64,000 nt of DNA from Pseudoalteromonas phenolica. Lineage in GTDB: Bacteria; Pseudomonadota; Gammaproteobacteria; Enterobacterales; Alteromonadaceae. Location of the stretch: assembly GCF_005886345.1 (NCBI RefSeq), contig NZ_PNEC01000021.1, positions 248,001 to 312,000 on the forward strand. The letters run 5' to 3'. Every line of letters starts with the position of its first letter. Position 1 is the first letter of the stretch. Position numbers and translations under genes: made by a program. Positions 58,835 through 64,000 of this stretch are shown in pieces. A model generated the notes under the pieces. The model was not told the DNA's origin and searched no databases. It saw only the letters and a list, made by a program, of their open reading frames with translations.

Positions 58835-59011
58835 CTATTTTGTTTGCGTATTACCCCAACAAATACGCGGATCACTCGGGCGAGTGTTACATCCCTCATA
58901 GAGCGTAAAGTTTACATCCTCAGTACCACCAGCTAATGCCGCAGTTAATTCACGAGGTAGCTGCTTATTTATTAAAGATTTAAGTGGTTTCTTGTTTAAT
59001 TGTAGCTTCAT
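58835..59011 (-). CDS. Small double-glycine-leader peptide (candidate bacteriocin/RiPP precursor)
   Basis: A 58-residue frame from ATG 59011 (AAGGA nine bases upstream) to TAG 58835. The first 29 residues, MKLQLNKKPLKSLINKQLPR then ELTAALAGG, form a basic, amphipathic leader ending in a double-glycine motif as recognised by C39 peptidase exporters. The remaining 29 residues form an acidic-to-polar core, TEDVNFTLYEGCNTRPSDPR then ICWGNTQTK, with two Cys eleven residues apart. Short peptides with an MKL-x-LNKK-x-LK-x-L leader are, from memory, common and paralogous in Pseudoalteromonas. No modification enzyme or exporter is adjacent, so it would depend on proteins encoded elsewhere. It was found by eye; it is shorter than typical ORF cut-offs. 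Confidence 0.65.
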   Translation of the reverse strand: MKLQLNKKPLKSLINKQLPRELTAALAGGTEDVNFTLYEGCNTRPSDPRICWGNTQTK

Positions 59012-59150
59012 TTTAACATTCCTTATATTGTTGAAATTTCAACCTACAATGAAAAAAGCAAAAAGTCTAACACTTTACGTTTAGTTTACATTGCAAAATT
59101 GAATTTCTGTATTTACTACAAGCGAATAATTATTAACGAGCCATATAACA

Positions 59151-60557
59151 ATGATAAATAGCGCAATTAGTACCATTAACAATTTACTGTGGGGCCAAGG
59201 CCAAATACTCATTTATTTGCTGTTATTTGCAGGCTTCTGGTTTTCATTCAAGCTCAAGTTTGTGCAGTTTCGCCACTTTAGATACATGTTCAAAGTGATG
59301 AAAGACAGCACCCAAGGCGATAAATCTGGTATCAGCTCGTTTCAAGCTTTGTGTACTGGTTTATCGGCTCGGGTTGGCACTGGTAACTTAGCTGGCGTTG
59401 CCATTGCCATCTCTTTAGGAGGCAGTGGCGCGGTATTTTGGATGTGGCTGATTGCGCTATTAGGTATGGCGACTGGGTTCGCTGAAAGCGTACTCGGTCA
59501 GCTTTATAAAATTCGAGACGGCAACAATGAATTTCGTGGTGGTCCTGCCTACTATATTCGTAAAGGGCTTAACAAACCTTGGCTCGCAGTACTGTTCGCG
59601 CTGTGTTTGTTCTTAGGCTACGGGGTGAGCTTTAGCGCAATGCAAGCTAACACCATTGCAGATGCGTTGAACAATACTTTTGCTATCGACCCAACTTATT
59701 CAGGGGCGGTGATTGCCGTTATCGCAGGTTTCATTGTGGTAGGCGGCCTTCGCAGTATTGCCCGTTTTGCCGAGCTCATAGTGCCCTTTATGGGACTGGC
59801 CTTTGTGGCCGTTGCGTTGATAATTACTGCAATGAATATTCATCACCTCCCTACTATGTTTGCAGATATGTTTGCCTCGGCATTTGGCTTAACAGAAGCT
59901 GGTGCGGGTGCACTCGGTGCAGCCATTAAAAATGGTATTCAACGGGGATTATATTCGAATGAAGCAGGCGCAGGTAGCGTGCCCCATGCTGCAGCAGGTG
60001 CGTCTCCAGTTCCAAATCACCCTGTTGCGCAAGGCTATGTGCAAATGCTTGGAGTATTTGTCGATACCATTGTTTTATGTAGCTGTACCGCCCTCGTCAT
60101 TTTACTGTCTGACATTACTATCAGTGGCGAAATGGAAGGCATTGGCATGACACAAAACGCCATGAGCAGTCACTTTGGTGAATTTGGTCATTATTTTGTC
60201 GCTGCGGCCATTACCTTATTTGCCTTCACTTCAGTAGTTGCAAACTATGCTTACGCAGAGAGTAACCTTCATTTATTCAAACTCGACAATAAACTGGGTC
60301 GCGCAGCCTATACGGCCTTATATTTATTTATGGTGTTTTGGGGAGCAACTGCATCACTCAAAGAGGTATGGAGCATGGCCGACGCCGCCCTTGGTTTAAT
60401 GACCTTAGTGAACGTTTACGCCATTGTGCTGCTCACCCCAACCATTGTTAGTATTACCAAAGACTATCAAAGCCAGTTAAAAGCCAATAAAACCCCAGAG
60501 TTCAAATTAGACAATGTTGAAATTCAGGGTAAAACAGAAAAAGGCATGTGGGAATAA
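59151..60557 (+). CDS. AGCS-family sodium:alanine (glycine) symporter
   Basis: A 468-residue inner-membrane transporter with about 11 membrane segments. The family signature GLSARVGTGNLAGVAIAISLGGSGAVFWMW near residue 70 is present, as are FAESVLGQLYK, FRGGPAYYI, and the second-half GLYSNEAGAGSVPHAAA. It brings small neutral amino acids in with sodium, fitting a marine habitat. It is divergent from the small GG-leader peptide. The start is ATG at 59151. Confidence 0.95.
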   Translation: MINSAISTINNLLWGQGQILIYLLLFAGFWFSFKLKFVQFRHFRYMFKVMKDSTQGDKSGISSFQALCTGLSARVGTGNLAGVAIAISLGGSGAVFWMWLIALLGMATGFAESVLGQLYKIRDGNNEFRGGPAYYIRKGLNKPWLAVLFALCLFLGYGVSFSAMQANTIADALNNTFAIDPTYSGAVIAVIAGFIVVGGLRSIARFAELIVPFMGLAFVAVALIITAMNIHHLPTMFADMFASAFGLTEAGAGALGAAIKNGIQRGLYSNEAGAGSVPHAAAGASPVPNHPVAQGYVQMLGVFVDTIVLCSCTALVILLSDITISGEMEGIGMTQNAMSSHFGEFGHYFVAAAITLFAFTSVVANYAYAESNLHLFKLDNKLGRAAYTALYLFMVFWGATASLKEVWSMADAALGLMTLVNVYAIVLLTPTIVSITKDYQSQLKANKTPEFKLDNVEIQGKTEKGMWE

Positions 60558-60897
60558 ACTGGGTTAGGTCGCGTGTCTGCAGTCAGGTTTGATAGGAAGA
60601 CTACTCAAACCTAGCTGTTATTTAAACTATGAGCTGAATTAGTGATTTAACGCTATATGTAGACTTTATATGCCACGTTACTTCATATTGGAATGTTTTA
60701 AACTTATGATTTACCAACAAAAAGTAATTTAACCCACTAGCTTTACCGTGTACTTCTCTTTTGTTCAATCATACAATTACCATCGAGAGCTAATCGACTT
60801 TATTTCTGACTGGAATTAGTCATGCAAAGTTCAGAATCGACCAAACAGTAGAGTTAATTCCTATGAATAGGTCGTATTAGCTTTAGGTTAAAAGCAA
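60558..60897. other. Intergenic region, one weak hairpin
   Basis: About 340 bp without a convincing gene. AGGTTTGA (60585-60592) and TCAAACCT (60605-60612) form an 8-bp stem 27 bp past the symporter stop that may act as a weak rightward terminator. Nothing else was recognised. Confidence 0.5.
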
Positions 60898-61479
60898 TTA
60901 CAATTCTGCGCTTTCCACTACAGCGATACAACTTCCATTTTGATCTCTAACTACCCATGGATGTTTTAAATAAGTTTGCTGTGTGTAAGAATCAAATCTC
61001 TTAAGGCTATTATAAAATACTTCCTCACCATCATAGTCAACCCAATAGATATTAATCTCTGAGTGTGTTCCATTTTCAAAAATCAATGAGGTTTCAATTG
61101 CACTATTTAATGATCTCAGACTACCCAAAGAGGTACAATCACTTTTCTTAGTAGATTTATAAAGCTCATTACCACGCATATAAATTGAACATTGAGCCAT
61201 AACCTTAAACATTTTTCGACTTTCAATACACTCTTTTAATGCTCTATCATCAGCTCCTTGTTGATTTGAATATTCGAATGAATAGCCAAAAGCAAACGCT
61301 CCATTATCATCTACTGCAATTGCAAACGCCTTCAATAAGTCTTTTTTCATATAGGTATCAAGTGCTAATTTATACTTAGATGAATTAATACTTAAATCAT
61401 TATTAGCTGACTCGATATTTTTAACAGATGCACAAGACACCAAGGTCAAAAAGGTTAAAATTAAATAAATATTTTTCAT
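60898..61479 (-). CDS. Lipoprotein with a C-terminal VHL-beta-like domain
   Basis: About 193 residues from ATG 61479 (MKNIYLILTFLTLVSCASVK); GGGA precedes it and a longer frame reaches 61494. The lipobox is LVSC. Residues about 50-110 (KAFAIAVDDNGAFAFGYSFE ... CIESRKMFKVMAQCSIYMRG) resemble DUF4189-like small domains. The C-terminal 60 residues read NIYWVDYDGEEVFYNSLK ... YTQQTYLKHPWVVRDQNG, which follows the pattern of the von Hippel-Lindau beta domain (VWLNFDGEPQPYPTLPPG, HLWLFRD in human VHL). Bacterial proteins with this domain exist but their roles are mostly unknown. A single-gene unit. Confidence 0.7.
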   Translation of the reverse strand: MKNIYLILTFLTLVSCASVKNIESANNDLSINSSKYKLALDTYMKKDLLKAFAIAVDDNGAFAFGYSFEYSNQQGADDRALKECIESRKMFKVMAQCSIYMRGNELYKSTKKSDCTSLGSLRSLNSAIETSLIFENGTHSEINIYWVDYDGEEVFYNSLKRFDSYTQQTYLKHPWVVRDQNGSCIAVVESAEL

Positions 61480-61784
61480 TTCATATCCCATCACTTAATA
61501 AAATTATTTTTGCCATATTCACAACCAATAAGATGTTACCTGCTCATTTCAGATTTTAATGAGCAATAGAAATGAGAGGCTATACACTTTGCATACTATT
61601 GCTAAGTTTATCAACCTCAGGTCTCAATAGTTGCCACTCTATAAATAGATTGCTAAATCTAACAATCCACTCAAAAAGTTTAAATAAGTATTTTTCCGTT
61701 GTAGATTAAGCAGACTCTCTAATGCCTTAAATTTATTTTGCAGAGAGCTAGGAAACAACACTCTGCTTAATGTTAAAAAATTTA
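61480..61784. other. Intergenic region without recognised features
   Basis: About 305 bp between the lipoprotein start and the flavoprotein stop. It is AT-rich; I see no gene, repeat, operator or strong terminator in it. Confidence 0.5.
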
Positions 61785-63329
61785 TTAAGCAGGCAGAATA
61801 CTCTGCCCATGATTAAAGACATTGTTTGGGTCGTACTGACTTTTCACAGCCTGAAGTTTAAAATAATGCTCACCGTAGTAAGCTTGTTGCCAGTCTGTAA
61901 TTAAAGGGTCGATGTAATTTACGTATGCACCACCTGTGCTCCATGGTGCCATAACTTGCCTAAAGCCATTTTGCTTAGCTTGCGCGGTATCTATCTGTGA
62001 ATTGCTGGCACTGGGGTGAAGTGGTAAATAATATTCGGCACTTGCTATGGCTTTACGATGTGGATAAGCTGTTTCATCCTCACCTATTTCATCAATTTTA
62101 CCACCGAGCAAATTCATGATAATCATGCCGTTATGACCATCGCTATTTTGCTGCTCAATTTCAGCTTTTAATGCATTTATACCTGCTGGCGGAATGAGAG
62201 AGTTAAAAAAATCAGAGCTGGCGCCAAACGCACTGCGCTGCATCGTGCCCCCTTCAAATTGCGTGCTTAGATGACAAGATGCGACATTGCCTTCACATGT
62301 TCCGAGCATAACTCTTCTATAGTCACTCGTATTAAAAGTATTAAATTCAGGGGTTGCTCCAGTCTTGACAATAAAATCGTCCCATAAAATCTTTGCTTCA
62401 CCTACTGAGTTTAAACAAAATGCCCGAACATTGACTCTCGGGCCACCAAACGCCCAAGTTGGCAGGCACTGCGCCCACATTTCATTCGGCCACTTCTCTG
62501 CCAGAGTTTGCCAAACCGCGAACACGTCTTCAAAATCATCAAAACTAAAATTCGCTTCAAAAACGGTGATGTCGTTGGCGGCGTGAGTTTTGAATTTAAA
62601 TTGCGTGACAATGCCAAAATTGCCACCGCCGCCACCTCTAAGCGCCCAAAATAGCTCGTTGTGATTGTTTGCATCACAACTAATAATTTCAGCGTCGGCA
62701 GTGACAATTTCAACCGCTTGCAGCGTATCGCACGTTAGGCCATGCGCTCTATCAACTACGCCGAAACCGCCGCCCATGGCTAACCCTGCAATGCCAACAC
62801 TTAAACAACTGCCCGCAGGAATAGACACGCCCTGCTGTGTTAGTTGATCGTACACGTCTGCAAGCCTTGCTCCTGAGCCTATAGTAGCGATGTCAGCTTG
62901 CAATGAGATGTCATTCAAATCTGTTACGTCGATTATCATACCTTCGGTTGTCGAATAACCACCATAGCTATGGCTGCCAGAGCGCGGCGCTATATGTAGC
63001 TCATGCTCTTTTGCAAAGCGGATCGCAGCCTGCACGTCTTGTGCATTAGCGCACTTCACCACAGCTTGCGGGTAAATATGATCAAATCGTGTACTAAAGC
63101 TTAAACGCGCCATTGAGTAAGGTTGCTCGTCAGTGGGAAGAATAACGCGACCAGAGACATTATCTTTCAGCGTTTGCCATTGCTCATTTGCGAGTTTACT
63201 CACCACACCGGTATCTGGGCTGTTATCTATCAGTGGCGGTATAACTTCAGGCGCTGAACTTCCTCCCCCACCACAGGCAGTTAAAAATACAGAGGCGGCT
63301 GAAAAGCTGAGAAACTGTCGACGGTCCAT
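61785..63329 (-). CDS. Berberine-bridge-enzyme-like FAD oxidoreductase, lipoprotein
   Basis: A 514-residue flavoprotein. The N-terminus MDRRQFLSFSAASVFLTACG combines an RR pair like a Tat signal with a lipobox LTAC and a GGGG run. The FAD_binding_4 domain (about residues 80-250) has PRSGSHSYGGYS, in which the His can carry 8-alpha-linked FAD. The Cys in HGLTCDTLQAVEIVT fits the 6-S-cysteinyl link, so bicovalent FAD is likely. ALRGGGGGNFGIVT is typical, and the BBE C-terminal motif appears as NYIDPLI ... YYGEHYFKLQAVKSQYDPNNVF. Family members oxidise sugars or other alcohols with oxygen; substrate unknown. Confidence 0.88.
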   Translation of the reverse strand: MDRRQFLSFSAASVFLTACGGGGSSAPEVIPPLIDNSPDTGVVSKLANEQWQTLKDNVSGRVILPTDEQPYSMARLSFSTRFDHIYPQAVVKCANAQDVQAAIRFAKEHELHIAPRSGSHSYGGYSTTEGMIIDVTDLNDISLQADIATIGSGARLADVYDQLTQQGVSIPAGSCLSVGIAGLAMGGGFGVVDRAHGLTCDTLQAVEIVTADAEIISCDANNHNELFWALRGGGGGNFGIVTQFKFKTHAANDITVFEANFSFDDFEDVFAVWQTLAEKWPNEMWAQCLPTWAFGGPRVNVRAFCLNSVGEAKILWDDFIVKTGATPEFNTFNTSDYRRVMLGTCEGNVASCHLSTQFEGGTMQRSAFGASSDFFNSLIPPAGINALKAEIEQQNSDGHNGMIIMNLLGGKIDEIGEDETAYPHRKAIASAEYYLPLHPSASNSQIDTAQAKQNGFRQVMAPWSTGGAYVNYIDPLITDWQQAYYGEHYFKLQAVKSQYDPNNVFNHGQSILPA

Positions 63330-63544
63330 AACGATCCCTTGGTATTGTTTACTTTGTTGTTTTTATAACCTTTTGAATTACCTACATTATGATAAACCTT
63401 TATATTTAAACAGGGTAAACTGTAGCTATTTCATTGATTATTAATAATTTTCACCTTCCCTTAAAAAGCAGCGTGGTAATTGAATCACCACCCTGCACGC
63501 GCTAGACTGAACTATCACTTTTTTGAAAGATCAATAACAACAAG

Positions 63545-64000
63545 ATGACCCATAAATTAATCGACCTGCGTAGTGATACTGTCACTCAACCTTGCAAAGC
63601 CATGCGTGATGCAATGGCCAACGCGCCTGTTGGCGACGACGTGTTTGGTGATGATCCAACCGTGAATGCCCTGCAAAAAAAAGCCGCGGAGCTTACCGGC
63701 CATGAAGCGGCGTTATTTGCCCCAAGTGGCACGCAAAGCAACTTACTTGCCCTACTTGCCCATTGTCAGCGCGGTGACGAATATATTGTTGGTCAAGACG
63801 CCCATACTTATAAATATGAAGGCGGTGGCGCAGCGGTATTAGGCAGTATTCAACCTCAGCCAATTGAGTTTGCAGCAAATGGCACCATTCCACTGGATAT
63901 AGCGAAAAAGAAAATCAAACCTAACGACCATCACTTTGCACGCACTCGTTTGTTATCAATCGAAAACACGGTTGGCGGGCAAGCACTGCCTATGTCTTAC
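63545..64000 (+). CDS. ltaE: Low-specificity L-threonine aldolase, 3' end outside window
   Basis: 152 codons are visible from ATG 63545 to the window edge. The protein is a PLP fold-type I enzyme that splits L-threonine and L-allo-threonine to glycine and acetaldehyde. The start [16 protein letters not shown] and the following [20 protein letters not shown] and [17 protein letters not shown] match E. coli LtaE closely. The PLP lysine would lie beyond the edge. No ribosome site stands out. It is divergent from the BBE flavoprotein gene. Confidence 0.9.
   Translation, partial: MTHKLIDLRSDTVTQPCKAMRDAMANAPVGDDVFGDDPTVNALQKKAAELTGHEAALFAPSGTQSNLLALLAHCQRGDEYIVGQDAHTYKYEGGGAAVLGSIQPQPIEFAANGTIPLDIAKKKIKPNDHHFARTRLLSIENTVGGQALPMSY

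Overview
The window reads as a chromosomal segment of a marine gammaproteobacterium of the order Alteromonadales, most likely Pseudoalteromonas. This rests on the low-GC sequence, the TonB-receptor-based polysaccharide locus, the order eno-pyrG-mazG-relA-rlmD with divergent barA (a conserved gammaproteobacterial neighbourhood), and the general character of the proteins. No rRNA, tRNA, CRISPR array, insertion sequence, prophage or replication origin was recognised.

Layout. 1-2.4 kb: a folate-independent methionine synthase pair (mesX, then a mesD that runs off the left edge) transcribed leftward, divergent from a TSUP permease at 2.4-3.2 kb, with two tandem MetJ-type operator pairs between them. 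3.3-4.0 kb: mutH. 4.0-14.6 kb: a leftward beta-glucan (laminarin-type) utilisation locus in the order GH16 lipoprotein, TonB-dependent receptor, FHS sugar permease, GH3 beta-glucosidase lipoprotein, glucokinase. Together these would cut the glucan outside the cell, import oligomers across the outer membrane, split them to glucose, take glucose into the cytoplasm and phosphorylate it. A LytS/LytTR-type two-component pair follows at 15.2-17.1 kb. 17.2-27.8 kb: the housekeeping block eno, pyrG, mazG, relA, rlmD and barA.

27.8-38.3 kb: a HIT protein, an Hsp20 chaperone with a sigma-32-like promoter, a decayed MetE-family gene, a PAS-GGDEF diguanylate cyclase, an S9 peptidase, a NIT-domain chemoreceptor, a frameshifted yqhA and a broken second chemoreceptor. 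38.4-48.7 kb: single-gene accessory units, including a PhzF protein, MlaC-like, PagL-like, a divergent MDR reductase/LysR pair, a secreted leukocidin/cytolysin-like protein, a divergent SDR/HxlR pair, a DUF1826 protein with a possible Zur box, and a coiled-coil porin. 49-56 kb: a Fur-box siderophore receptor, a periplasmic amidohydrolase and a second TonB receptor. 56-64 kb: a lipoprotein, a GAF-PAS-GGDEF gene with three in-frame ochre codons, a 58-residue double-glycine-leader peptide missed by normal ORF length cut-offs, an AGCS symporter, a lipoprotein with a VHL-beta-like C-terminus, a BBE-type flavoprotein lipoprotein and the start of a threonine aldolase gene.

Most striking: (i) the orphan GG-leader peptide with two cysteines; (ii) the cytolysin-like toxin; (iii) the VHL-beta-like lipoprotein; (iv) the Met-box control region shared by mesXD and a TSUP permease; (v) an unusual number of freshly broken genes, several with stops where glutamine would fit; (vi) a candidate small RNA and a 37-bp tandem duplication upstream of the glucan locus. 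All names come from reading the sequence and from memory of families; no search was run.
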